This document shows, piece after piece, positions 17,363 through 25,960 of a DNA stretch of 64,000 nucleotides. The stretch spans positions 1 to 64,000 of the forward strand of contig CAYTTY010000011.1 in assembly GCA_964440935.1 (NCBI GenBank). Direction: 5' to 3'. The stretch is from WJJR01 sp964440935. GTDB lineage: Bacteria; Zixibacteria; MSB-5A5; WJJR01. Position 1 is the first letter of the stretch. Each line of letters starts with the position of its first letter. Below the pieces are notes generated by a model. That model worked only from the letters and a program-made list of their open reading frames with translations, was not told where the DNA came from and ran no database searches. A program made the translations under genes and the position numbers.

Positions 17363-17438
17363 TGAGATACCCGGTCCGCCGGTGGTGACCGGTATGGAGA
17401 GCCGGTTTGGCGGTGGCGTCAAGGAGTATGTCGGATAT

Positions 17439-18677
17439 TCAGACGGACTTTACGACTGTGTCGGGCAGTCGCCGGTTGAGCAGCCAGAGATGAATCATCG
17501 CGCCGATGAGTAATCCAAAGAGCAGATAGAAGCCCGCGCCGATGGTCACGTGCTCCGCAATATAGCCAACACCGAAAACCACCGACAGTTGCGCGACGAG
17601 TGAAATCTGGAAGAATGTCGATGTACAACGTCCCATCAGTTTGCCGGGAATGATGCGCATGAGGTAGGTTTGGCTCACCACACGGAAGCTCGAATTGAAT
17701 ACACCGATGAGCCCTATCAACACGAACGCGACCGGCAACAGACTCGTGAACGCGCACGCGAGATAGCCGAGCGCCGACATGAGCAGGAATAAGCGAAGTG
17801 CACTCTGGTGATGCCGTTCGACGACCAACGCGCCCACCAGGGCCGCCCCGAGAAAGGCGCCGATGCCATACACCATATCGAGCAATCCATAGGTGACCGC
17901 GCCCTGGTTCAAGATGTTCTTCACGTATGTCGGCATTAGGACATTGAGCGCCATGATGGCGACAAACGGCACCATCGACATGATGCCGAAGATGAAGATC
18001 GGCTTGTTCGACCAGAGGTAGTTCAGGCCGGAGCGGATCGTGCCCCAGTAGGTTTCGCCTTGGTCGCGTTCGGGATGCGCCACCCGTCCGGCGCGAACGC
18101 GCGAAATGCAGAACGCCGAGAAGACGTATGTCGACGCATCAAACCACAGCACGCCCGACAAACCGTAGGTGTCGACAATCCATCCCGCCACACCAGCCGC
18201 CGACAACGATCCCACCTGGAAGGTCACTTCGCGCAGCGCGTTGGCGTTCATATACTCCTCAGGGGGCAGGATTTCCTGCAGCAATGCGGTCGACGCCGGG
18301 AAATAGAAGGCATGGTTGCTGCCGACAATGAATGCCATCGGCCACAGAACCCAGATCGGGAACGAGGGGAAGAACGCAAATGTCCCGACCGATCCGATGA
18401 CGAGGGCGCGGATGATATCCGGCGTGATGACCATGGTGCGGCGCGCATGGCGGTCGATGATCGACCCCGAAAACGGCAGCACAAACAGACCGGCACTCAA
18501 CGAGGTCATCATAATCAGACTGACTTTGGTTTCCGAACCGGTCGCGCTGAGGATGTACCAGTTGACGCCGATCAGGTTCACGCCCAGGCCGAGCATCGAC
18601 ACAAACGTTCCCCAGAAGTACCAGGCGAAGTCGCGATGCCCGAGGAGGCGGAAAGGCAGAGCGTCAAAACGCAACAT
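17439..18677 (-). CDS. MFS transporter (MFS_3/enterobactin-exporter-like)
   Basis: 412 residues with 12 predicted membrane helices. The N-terminal stretch FRLLGHRDFAWYFWGTFVSM and the loop DRHARRTMVITPDIIRALVIG (Asp-Arg-x5-Arg type motif A) are typical of the major facilitator branch that exports siderophores, drugs or unknown metabolites. No substrate can be inferred. The next gene downstream starts 76 nt away on the same strand and may be co-transcribed. Confidence 0.85.
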   Translation of the reverse strand: MLRFDALPFRLLGHRDFAWYFWGTFVSMLGLGVNLIGVNWYILSATGSETKVSLIMMTSLSAGLFVLPFSGSIIDRHARRTMVITPDIIRALVIGSVGTFAFFPSFPIWVLWPMAFIVGSNHAFYFPASTALLQEILPPEEYMNANALREVTFQVGSLSAAGVAGWIVDTYGLSGVLWFDASTYVFSAFCISRVRAGRVAHPERDQGETYWGTIRSGLNYLWSNKPIFIFGIMSMVPFVAIMALNVLMPTYVKNILNQGAVTYGLLDMVYGIGAFLGAALVGALVVERHHQSALRLFLLMSALGYLACAFTSLLPVAFVLIGLIGVFNSSFRVVSQTYLMRIIPGKLMGRCTSTFFQISLVAQLSVVFGVGYIAEHVTIGAGFYLLFGLLIGAMIHLWLLNRRLPDTVVKSV

Positions 18678-18787
18678 GCGTTCGATTCAGCAGCGAAACG
18701 GAGTGTAACACAAGGGAAAACGGGGCCAATGAGTCGGCGGCAATGATAGTCGTGACAGGATCGTGGGCAGACGGTCATGCGCCGAAT

Positions 18788-18838
18788 CCCGCTTCCAGCG
18801 GGCTTCGTGTATTCTAACACCCGGCTTCAGCCGGGTGT
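18788..18838. repeat. Pair of small palindromes
   Basis: Two hairpins in the gap between the MFS gene and nosY: CCCGC/GCGGG (18788-18802) and ACACCCGGC/GCCGGGTGT with a TTCA loop (18817-18838). They resemble the small dispersed palindromes at 265-317 and 21926-21961. No T-tract follows, so a terminator role for the nos operon is not shown. Confidence 0.5.
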
Positions 18839-18966
18839 CACAGGACTCTGATCTTCACTGCGAAAACCGTTTCAACGGTTTGACCACGATACATGGTAAA
18901 CCCGCCTGGGCTGTACTGGTCTGTGTGTTGGAATCCGGTACGCAAGAAGGCCGTCGTTTGATACAC

Positions 18967-19758
18967 CTAAAAATCGCGGCGGCGGAACCGCCAGAGGCCG
19001 AGGAGAACCGGGAGTGTTGACCAGACGACCAGTGACGCGCCGGAAATGACCAAGCCGAGATGTCCGCCGAAGAAACGTCGAAAGACAGCGCCGGTGTATC
19101 CCATCAGAGCCGCGGCATCGATTTGTGTGAGCAATAGCACGCGGGCTAAATCGATCGGATTGGCCATGACGGCAGCCAGCACCGGCTTTTCGAGCGGATA
19201 GTCACCAAAGGCATGCACACCGGCGAGGATGAGCCCATCGTAGACCAACGCCAACACCAACCAGACCATGAGTGTGACGCCCAATCCCTTGCCCTTATCG
19301 GGAATCATGACAGAGACAACAAAGCCGAGTGCAACGAAGATCCATGTCAATGCAGTACCCGTGATCAGAAGTGTGATGACCGATGCCAGTTGGTGCGTGG
19401 AGCTGATACCGTTGATGACGAATGGGACGCCAACACCGACAACAAATCCGATGGCCAACGACAGTGTCAGTCCGGCGAAGAGACCGACGAACACCGACAC
19501 ACGTCGCAACGGTTGCGTCAACAACAGTTCGACAAACTCACGTGAGTTATAGAAATACATCGTGGCGAAGACCGCGCTGATCAACGGGACCAAGAAGAGC
19601 GTTATGTTGACCAGGCTGAGAATCACCTTTGCGCTCTGCCCCATGACATGGAAGAGGCCCTGTGTGAGAATGAAGAAGAAGAGCGCGTAGACAATCGCCC
19701 AACGGCTGCGCATGACATTCTGCAGGCTCGATAGGCTGATTCGGACAACGGCTGTCAT
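18967..19758 (-). CDS. nosY: NosY, ABC permease of the nitrous oxide reductase maturation system
   Basis: 263 residues, six hydrophobic segments, the ABC-2 type permease layout. Contains FYNSREFVELLLTQPLRRVSVFVGLF, which parallels the conserved cytosolic loop of NosY/ABC-2 permeases. NosY with NosF forms the transporter that works with NosD to deliver sulfur, and with NosL copper, for CuZ site assembly in NosZ (known for the family). Overlaps the nosF stop by 4 nt (ATGA), so the two are translated together. Last gene of the nos operon. Confidence 0.85.
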   Translation of the reverse strand: MTAVVRISLSSLQNVMRSRWAIVYALFFFILTQGLFHVMGQSAKVILSLVNITLFLVPLISAVFATMYFYNSREFVELLLTQPLRRVSVFVGLFAGLTLSLAIGFVVGVGVPFVINGISSTHQLASVITLLITGTALTWIFVALGFVVSVMIPDKGKGLGVTLMVWLVLALVYDGLILAGVHAFGDYPLEKPVLAAVMANPIDLARVLLLTQIDAAALMGYTGAVFRRFFGGHLGLVISGASLVVWSTLPVLLGLWRFRRRDF

Positions 19759-20465
19759 CGGGATGGCTCCTGCATGAGTTGGGGAATGGCGGCTTCGAGT
19801 GAATCGCGATCGGTGCGCGCCTTAAGTTCGTCGGGTGTGCCGGTAAACAGCAAGTGACCGTCGAGCAAGAACACAATGCGATCGGCAAGCGATTCGATTT
19901 CGCTGACGATGTGTGAGGTCAGAAGCACCGTACGTCCGTCGGTGCGTCGCGACCGAATGAACTCTTTCATTGCGCCGCTGCTGATCGGGTCGAGTCCGGC
20001 GGTGGGTTCATCGAGGATGTAGATTGGCGGATCGAACATGGCCGCGATCATGGCGGCAACTTTCTGGCGTGTTCCGCCCGACAACGCCGACATACGCTTC
20101 TTCCGGTCACCGTTGAGATTGAAAATGTCGGCGAGCGCATTCACTGGCCGTTCGGCACGTCCCCGCACACCCTGGACCAACCCCAGAACATCGCGGACCG
20201 TCAGATTATCGGGAAAGCGGGCAATCTGCGGCATGTAGCCGATCAGTTTGCGGTATTCCCAGCCGCCATTGATCTGCTGATCGTTGACGGTGATGGTGCC
20301 CGATGTTGGATGTGTCAGTCCGAGAACACATTTGATCAGCGTCGTTTTCCCAGACCCATTGGGGCCGACAAGGGCGGTCACTTGCCCCTTGGGGAATTCG
20401 AGGCTGATATTGTCAAGTGCCCTGAGACCGCTGTATTGCTTGGTCAGTTGGTGTACCTGAATCAT
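19755..20465 (-). CDS. nosF: NosF, ABC ATPase of the nitrous oxide reductase maturation system
   Basis: 236 residues with all ABC ATPase motifs: Walker A GPNGSGKTTLI (about residues 35-45), Q-loop GYMPQIARFPDNLTV, signature LSGGTRQKV, Walker B IYILDEPTAGLDP and the switch His in LLTSHIVSEI. Drives the NosDFY complex that matures the Cu-S cluster of N2O reductase. Overlaps nosD upstream and nosY downstream, both by ATGA junctions. Confidence 0.9.
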   Translation of the reverse strand: MIQVHQLTKQYSGLRALDNISLEFPKGQVTALVGPNGSGKTTLIKCVLGLTHPTSGTITVNDQQINGGWEYRKLIGYMPQIARFPDNLTVRDVLGLVQGVRGRAERPVNALADIFNLNGDRKKRMSALSGGTRQKVAAMIAAMFDPPIYILDEPTAGLDPISSGAMKEFIRSRRTDGRTVLLTSHIVSEIESLADRIVFLLDGHLLFTGTPDELKARTDRDSLEAAIPQLMQEPSR

Positions 20466-21724
20466 AAGATCGGCTCCATCGCGGGTCGCTTGTCGACCAA
20501 TGTCTCCGGCGTTAACGTGGGAATCAGGCGCTCGGCCATATCGAGCACATCGACCAGCAAGCTGCGCATCAGGACCAGTGCCGGGGGATTGCGTTCGACG
20601 ACGAGGGAGAAAACGCCAACCGGTCGAAACGGAACGTCGCCGTAGCCGTCACCGTCGAGATCGTAGCCGCTGTACTCGCTCCAGTAGTTTTCATTGAACG
20701 TACTGAAGCTGGAGCGGCTGTTGGTGGTGACAGCAATGGAGTTGCCGATGAAATCATTGCGCGCAATCGTATTGTCGATCGAGCTGGCCATCAGACGAAT
20801 GCCCCAGCCATTGCTTTTCAGTTCGTTGTGTTCGATCAACAACCGGTTTGAGCCTTCGATGTGAATGCCGACGGTGTTGCGGTGGAATTGATTGCCGCGG
20901 ACGTCACTGTCAGTAATGTCTTTCAGCAGCAAACCGTATGATGACGGCCCCCAGTTGTGTTCGAATGTGTTATCGCGCATCGTGACATGACGCGTGTACA
21001 TCACCGCGACACCGGCATTGTTGCGAATGAAGGTGTTGTCTTCGTACAGGCAACTGTCCGAATACATGAAGTGGAGACCGTAGCGCAGGTTCTCCGTGCT
21101 GTAGTTACGCGTGATGCGACTATTTACGACGAACTCGAAGTAGATACCATCCCGATGTCCGCGGACGTCATTGCTGTCGACGAGAACATCGCGGCAATAC
21201 CAGAGGTGGATGCCGTTTCCGGAGCGCGTTTCCGTGCCGGCCTCACCGATGACAGTATTGTTGACGATTCGGCAATCGGCCGATTTGGCCAGGTAGATGC
21301 CGAAGAAGTTGTTTTCGAATCGGCAGTTCTCCACCACGCATCCGCGCGCATCTTCAATGCGTAATCCGGCGTTGTCATCAATGAAGCTGACGCCGGATCC
21401 ACGAACCGTAATGTTCTTAATGGTTACGCTGTCGCTGAGCACACGGATGATTTCACCCTTGTTGGTGCCATCGATGACCGCACCGTCTTCACCGATGATG
21501 GTCAGGGGCTGAGTGATTTCGATGTCACGCTCGTGGTAGATGCCGGTACCGATGATGATCGTATCACCAGCCTGCGCACGGGACACCGCATGGCTGATGG
21601 CATTCTCTGTCACCTCGGAAATGACACCAACCGTTGCCGCAGACACGATACCGTTGCACAGTGCGAACAAGCCGAAGCAACACGCAGCAATAGCCGTCAA
21701 TCGTATGGTGGTCCGGATCGTCAT
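20462..21724 (-). CDS. nosD: NosD, periplasmic copper/sulfur insertion protein
   Basis: About 420 residues. The ATG at 21724 gives a signal peptide (TAIAACCFGLFALCNGIVSA); an earlier in-frame start would bury it. The mature part is a right-handed beta-helix of repeated strands (CRFENNFFGIYLAKSADCRI, NNTVIGEAG, NDVRGHRDGIYFE, HNELKSNGWGIRL), the CASH/NosD repeat pattern, with an N-terminal ADTIIIGTGIYHERDIEI cap. NosD is the periplasmic partner of NosFY in CuZ assembly. Separated from nosL by 286 nt that carry palindromes, so it may have its own promoter or rely on read-through. Confidence 0.9.
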   Translation of the reverse strand: MTIRTTIRLTAIAACCFGLFALCNGIVSAATVGVISEVTENAISHAVSRAQAGDTIIIGTGIYHERDIEITQPLTIIGEDGAVIDGTNKGEIIRVLSDSVTIKNITVRGSGVSFIDDNAGLRIEDARGCVVENCRFENNFFGIYLAKSADCRIVNNTVIGEAGTETRSGNGIHLWYCRDVLVDSNDVRGHRDGIYFEFVVNSRITRNYSTENLRYGLHFMYSDSCLYEDNTFIRNNAGVAVMYTRHVTMRDNTFEHNWGPSSYGLLLKDITDSDVRGNQFHRNTVGIHIEGSNRLLIEHNELKSNGWGIRLMASSIDNTIARNDFIGNSIAVTTNSRSSFSTFNENYWSEYSGYDLDGDGYGDVPFRPVGVFSLVVERNPPALVLMRSLLVDVLDMAERLIPTLTPETLVDKRPAMEPIL

Positions 21725-21925
21725 CAGAAAGTACACCTGCTGTTCTGTACCAGAAATCGCTTGCATGAGCCGCAGGTCAGGAGCACGGCGCACGCAACGT
21801 CTGTTGCGTTCACGACTGCGTAACCGCGCCGGGCTCCTGACAGTCGGGCTGGCATGTTATCAGACCGCCGTCATTGATATCGCTGGCAATCGTCCGTCTC
21901 GCGATCCGGCTCCGGATGAGCCGAC

Positions 21926-21961
21926 GAGCACGCTCGTGCTCCCACTGACCAAGGTCAGTGG
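21926..21961. repeat. Two adjacent small palindromes between nosL and nosD
   Basis: GAGCAC/GTGCTC (21926-21941) directly followed by CCACTGACC/GGTCAGTGG (21942-21961, 2-nt loop). The second has the same arm core as the hairpin at 300-317, which points to a dispersed small palindrome. In the transcript it would separate nosL from nosD and could influence mRNA ends. Confidence 0.5.
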
Positions 21962-22010
21962 CACCCGCTGTTGATCGTGTGGTGGTGCCGGTCGTCATCA
22001 GAAGATACAC

Positions 22011-22508
22011 CTATACGCCCTGCTTCGCTGCCGGTGTGACATTCCACTTTTCGCCGATGATATCGCACGCCTCGTCCCAACTGACGATGCGTCCCTTGTA
22101 TGAGTCGCGGACACGGATGGCGACGTCGTGTTTGTCCACGGCGCACAATCCGCCGGCCATCGGGCTGCGAATCTGATCGCTGTAGATGAATGTCGCACTG
22201 TCCAGATGCAACAGGGTGCCGGAGTTGTTGTAATTGGCCACCCATTGGGAGTGGATGTCGTCATCCGACATGGCACCCGACTTCTCAAAGGCGGCGAGGC
22301 ATTCGATAGCGTCGAATTTGAACACTTTGCCCTTGGTGGTCACCAATTCGCACGCAAAGCCGCGTTCCATGATGGTCATGTTGCAGTAGTGACACGCGTC
22401 CTCGCCGTAGACGATCGGTTGCGGTCCAGGGCTGGCACACGCGGCCACCAACACGCCCATCAGTACGGGCAACGTGTACAGCGATCGGACTATTCGTCGA
22501 TTGTTCAT
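22011..22508 (-). CDS. nosL: NosL, copper chaperone lipoprotein
   Basis: 165 residues. The ATG at 22508 has AGGAG 9-10 nt upstream. Lipoprotein signal with Cys in VLVAACASP, then the Cu(I)-binding NosL signature EDACHYCNMTIMERGFACEL (C-x2-C-x-M), and a second region with GLCAVDKHDVAIRVRDSYKG. NosL brings copper to NosZ at the outer face of the membrane. It overlaps the upstream membrane-protein gene by 4 nt (ATGA). An in-frame extension upstream is open to 23036 but belongs to another gene's antiphase and has no start of its own. Confidence 0.9.
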   Translation of the reverse strand: MNNRRIVRSLYTLPVLMGVLVAACASPGPQPIVYGEDACHYCNMTIMERGFACELVTTKGKVFKFDAIECLAAFEKSGAMSDDDIHSQWVANYNNSGTLLHLDSATFIYSDQIRSPMAGGLCAVDKHDVAIRVRDSYKGRIVSWDEACDIIGEKWNVTPAAKQGV

Positions 22509-23176
22509 TCTACTACTCCTGTTGTGCTGCGTCGCTGCTTGATCCATTCGACCGCCAACGAGATGGTGACGGAAAAAAAACCGGCGATCAGAATCCAGCC
22601 ACCGAGGCCGGGCAGCGACGTGGCCTTGAAATTGAGCAACATTTTCGATCCGATCAGCGGCGGCTGATAACTCATGCCGGGGATCTTGATGATGGCACGC
22701 TCCATGTCGAGGTTGTGCCCGTAGTCGTATCCCCAGATGTAGTAGTCCACCAGCCCGGCGATCGCGAGTAACATAAATGCTACGAGCCAGGCGATTACCC
22801 ATTTGCGTCGACCGACAATGGCGGCCGCCAACCCGAACAGCAGCAGGCCGCGCATGATCCACGGCATGAACCGCAATTCGGGAATGGATTCGGGGTGAAT
22901 GGTTTTCATCCCGATGTAGTGATTCAGATTGTTGATCTTGCCAAGGTCGCCGGGGTTTTGCCCCTTGATCGAGTTGATCCAGATCTCCAACCCCAATCCC
23001 TCGGGATATTGGGGAGCGTCCAGATCCACCGTCCACAACGGCGTAAAGTACGTCGCTGCAAGCATCAGTGACGCGACGGCCAAAATGATGCGCGTCGTGC
23101 GGGACACACGTGCCCCCCTGCGTGTGTGCCCCGTCTTCACCGGTGACGGTCTCAGCATTGTATCTGAACGCTCCAT
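22505..23176 (-). CDS. Membrane protein of the nos cluster (nosB-position), function unknown
   Basis: About 223 residues, basic N-terminus, four hydrophobic helices (about 28-48, 100-120, 126-146 and 190-212). Between helices 1 and 2 a polar loop of about 55 residues carries ISGLE-like acidic patches and KTIHPESIPELRF; between 3 and 4 lies DYYIWGYDYGHNLDMERAI, with His and Met residues that could bind metal. The ATG at 23176 is preferred because GAGG lies 6 nt upstream. It sits between nosZ and nosL, the place where clade II clusters usually carry a membrane protein called NosB, but I cannot confirm homology by eye. Role in NosZ maturation or electron supply is inference. Confidence 0.65.
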   Translation of the reverse strand: MERSDTMLRPSPVKTGHTRRGARVSRTTRIILAVASLMLAATYFTPLWTVDLDAPQYPEGLGLEIWINSIKGQNPGDLGKINNLNHYIGMKTIHPESIPELRFMPWIMRGLLLFGLAAAIVGRRKWVIAWLVAFMLLAIAGLVDYYIWGYDYGHNLDMERAIIKIPGMSYQPPLIGSKMLLNFKATSLPGLGGWILIAGFFSVTISLAVEWIKQRRSTTGVVE

Positions 23177-23188
23177 GGACTGCCTCAC

Positions 23189-25156
23189 TTATTCACCACT
23201 GCTGTTGTAGCTGATCTGGATATTCGAGTTTGCCGGGGAGACACGCACATATCCCTGCATCTCCTGGTGCAGCGCCGAACAAAAGTCGGTGCAATAGAAC
23301 GGATAAACACCGACGCGCTGCGGTTTCCAATACAGTGTGCGGGTTTCACCCGGCATAACGAGCAATTCGGAGTTGCGCGCGCCCATGACGGCCAGACCGT
23401 GCGGAATGTCCCAGTCCTGTTCCAGGTTGGTCACATGGAAGTAGACGTCGTCGCCGACCTTGATGCCCTCGATGTTGTCGGGCGCGAAGTGGGTGCGAAT
23501 GGTCGTCAGGTAGATATGTACGGTGTTACCGTCACGCTCGACACGCGCATCGGCTTCACTCTTGGTCACGTACGGATTGGTGTTGTCTTCGATCTTATAG
23601 ATGCGCTGCGAGTTCGGCATGATCAGATCAGCGGGAATCGCCTGACCGTAATGCGGTTCGCCCATCGTCGGAAAATCGAGCAGCAGCTTCATCTTGTCGC
23701 CGGTGATGTCGATCAATTGTGCGGCGTGCGCCAGTTCGGGTCCGGTGGGCAGGTAACGGTCCTTGGTGATCTTGTTGAGCGCGATCACATATTCACCCCA
23801 CGGTTCTTTGCTGTCACCGCCCGGGATCATCAGGTGGCCGATGGAGTAGTATGTCGGGATGCGGTCGACGACTTCCCAGGTGCCGACCTTCCATTTCGTG
23901 ATCTCCGACGAGAGAAACATCGACGTGTACGCGAATCCCTTGTTGTCGAACTCGGTGTGAAGCGGCCCGAGGCCGGGCTCCTGCACTTCGCCGGCGATGA
24001 CAGCATCGTACCGCAGGACCGGAATGCCATCGATTTCGCCCTCGTAATCTTCGGCTTCAATCGCCTGCATCATTTTCGAGAACGAATGCACCGGAATGGT
24101 CGCCGCGAGTTTGCCGCCGGCGGCGATGTACTCACCGGTCGGATCGACGTCGACACCGTGTGGTGACTTCGGCGTCGGGAGATAATAGACCAGACCGGGG
24201 CATTCGGCGGGCGTCAGCACTTTTACGCCTTCGAGTGTCTCGGTCTGCGCGATGTGATGTTCGTCCATGTAGTTGTGCACATAGCTGGCCGGCATGCGTT
24301 CGAACTTACCCTCGGCCATGAATTCAATCGCTTTGCGGTAGTTGACCGCAGCGATGAAGTCTTTGTCGTTCTGCGATGCGTTGATCTCCAACAGCTCGTT
24401 GGCCTGTTCGGAGTTGTAACAGGTGAAGAACGCCCAGCCATCCGACGGCCCCTTGCCGGCGTGGGAGAGATCGTAGTCGAATCCCGGCATCAAGATCTGA
24501 AAGGCGATCTCCATACGGCCGGTGGTCTTGTCGACCTTGATGAAGGTTAACGTACCTTTGAAGTTCTCTTTGTATGTCTCGATGGAGACGTCTTCCTGAG
24601 GAATCGGTACGCTGAAACGAGTCGCCGCAAAGATGTAGTCCGTGTTGGGAGTGACAAACGGCGAGGCGTGATTGCCCGCCGAATTCGGGATCTCGATGAT
24701 CTCTTCGGTTTGGAACCGGGTCAAATCGATGCGCGCAATGCGTGGTGTGTTGTTGGCGTTGATGAAGATCCAGCGTCCATCGGGCACACCGTTGGTCTGC
24801 GACAGTTCCGGATGGTGCGCATCGTCCCACGGAATGTGTCCCCACGACGTGTTCAGCATGTCTTTGGTTTCTTCGGAAAAGCCGTAGGCATTTTCCGGAT
24901 ACTGCGAGAAGACCGGAATCGTGCGCAGGTGCCGTCCCGATGGCAAACCATAGACGGTCATGTTGCCGCTGAATCCCCCGGAGAAGAAGGCATAGTACTT
25001 GTCGTAGCTTCCCGGTGGAACATAGACTTTCTGTGCGGCATCGCCCATGCCGCCGATCTCGCCGTTGCCCCCACCGCCACCGCAGCCGACGACGATCAGC
25101 GAGAATACGCTGAATGTCAGCAGCGCAAGGATGATGTGTGTGAGACGTGTGTTCAT
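23189..25156 (-). CDS. nosZ: Nitrous oxide reductase NosZ, clade II, predicted lipoprotein
   Basis: About 655 residues. The ATG at 25156 has GAGGAGG 9 nt upstream. The signal is Sec-type with a lipobox (LIVVGCGGGG), without the twin-arginine motif of classical NosZ. N-terminal beta-propeller with CuZ-type histidines: DDAHHPELSQ, DLSHAGKG, SPHGVDVD, PVHSFSKM, LGPLHTEFD, GHLMIPGG and GEPHYGQ. C-terminal cupredoxin with CuA ligands DIPHGLA and CTDFCSALHQEM (C-x3-C-x3-H-x2-M). Reduces N2O to N2 on the periplasmic side. The gene starts 26 nt after the COX4-cytochrome c fusion gene, its likely electron donor. No NosR-type electron donor is present in the window. Confidence 0.95.
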   Translation of the reverse strand: MNTRLTHIILALLTFSVFSLIVVGCGGGGGNGEIGGMGDAAQKVYVPPGSYDKYYAFFSGGFSGNMTVYGLPSGRHLRTIPVFSQYPENAYGFSEETKDMLNTSWGHIPWDDAHHPELSQTNGVPDGRWIFINANNTPRIARIDLTRFQTEEIIEIPNSAGNHASPFVTPNTDYIFAATRFSVPIPQEDVSIETYKENFKGTLTFIKVDKTTGRMEIAFQILMPGFDYDLSHAGKGPSDGWAFFTCYNSEQANELLEINASQNDKDFIAAVNYRKAIEFMAEGKFERMPASYVHNYMDEHHIAQTETLEGVKVLTPAECPGLVYYLPTPKSPHGVDVDPTGEYIAAGGKLAATIPVHSFSKMMQAIEAEDYEGEIDGIPVLRYDAVIAGEVQEPGLGPLHTEFDNKGFAYTSMFLSSEITKWKVGTWEVVDRIPTYYSIGHLMIPGGDSKEPWGEYVIALNKITKDRYLPTGPELAHAAQLIDITGDKMKLLLDFPTMGEPHYGQAIPADLIMPNSQRIYKIEDNTNPYVTKSEADARVERDGNTVHIYLTTIRTHFAPDNIEGIKVGDDVYFHVTNLEQDWDIPHGLAVMGARNSELLVMPGETRTLYWKPQRVGVYPFYCTDFCSALHQEMQGYVRVSPANSNIQISYNSSGE

Positions 25157-25182
25157 CTGTGTGATCCTCCTCATCCAGTTTG

Positions 25183-25950
25183 TTACTGGTTGCTTTTCGA
25201 TTGGCTTCTCAAGAATTCGAGTACGGCCCGAGCATCGTCCCGGGACACGTTTTGAAACGTCATGATGGTCATGTATTCGGCCACGAGCTTCTTGGCTGCC
25301 GGATGCGCCTTGGCCATTTCCTCGGGGTTGAGAATCTGGTTCATCACGTATTCGGGGGAACGTCGTTCCAGCACGCCGCCCAGCGCCGGTCCGGTGAACC
25401 GTTTATCCATTTTGTGACAGGTGGCGCACTTCGTTTTGAATATCTCCTGACCCTTTTCGACTTTTTGGGGGTCGATTGGCCCGAGCGACATTTCTTCTTT
25501 GACTGGTCCGATGCCGTGCTGGCGTTCGAATTCGGAGAGACTGCCGGCCATCGCGCTCGACTCCAACTTGGAGAAATCGATCGGATTGCCCGACTCATCG
25601 TAGATGATCGCCATCGGCGAAATCGGTGCGGCGTCAGCGATGTTGATTTCGCCGCGCCGTTCGGTGTCGAGCATCGAAAAACCGATCAGCAGAGCGAGAA
25701 AGGCGAGCGACACGATGAAGACAAGCGCGTACATCTTGTTATCGAAGAACAGATGCATGAAGAACAAGACCACCAGAGTTCCCTTGGCAACCGCGATGGC
25801 CAATGCCACGAGGATGTTCCATTCGCCCAGATCGACTCGCGCGGCGGCGACGGTCACGACGGTCAGAATCAGGAGCCCAAATGCGACCCCGAGGTAGACC
25901 TTCAGTGGCAATACATGGTGATGAGTGGGTTGAGCGGTCCCGTTGGCCAT
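25183..25950 (-). CDS. Cytochrome oxidase subunit IV-like domain fused to cytochrome c
   Basis: 255 residues. Residues 17-94 hold three membrane helices and match the COX4-type subunit at 29346-29819 almost residue for residue (shared VDLG-WNI, FMHL--DNK, VSLAFLALLIG and DTERR). Residues 95-160 are a linker. Residues 160-250 form a class I cytochrome c: haem motif CATCH at 175-179, GPALGGV, and a distal Met candidate in EYMTIMTF. ATG with GGAGG upstream. It is placed between the regulator and nosZ, so it is probably the membrane-bound electron carrier to NosZ. The family-typical COX4 subunit has no haem domain; the fusion appears to be a duplicated oxidase subunit recruited to the nos system (inference from the paralogy). 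Confidence 0.85.
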   Translation of the reverse strand: MANGTAQPTHHHVLPLKVYLGVAFGLLILTVVTVAAARVDLGEWNILVALAIAVAKGTLVVLFFMHLFFDNKMYALVFIVSLAFLALLIGFSMLDTERRGEINIADAAPISPMAIIYDESGNPIDFSKLESSAMAGSLSEFERQHGIGPVKEEMSLGPIDPQKVEKGQEIFKTKCATCHKMDKRFTGPALGGVLERRSPEYVMNQILNPEEMAKAHPAAKKLVAEYMTIMTFQNVSRDDARAVLEFLRSQSKSNQ

Positions 25951-25960
25951 GGGACACCTC

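Noticed and set aside
22509..23036. In-frame upstream extension of nosL
   Set aside because: The extension overlaps the membrane-protein gene out of phase, and nosL has a clear start with lipoprotein signal at 22508.
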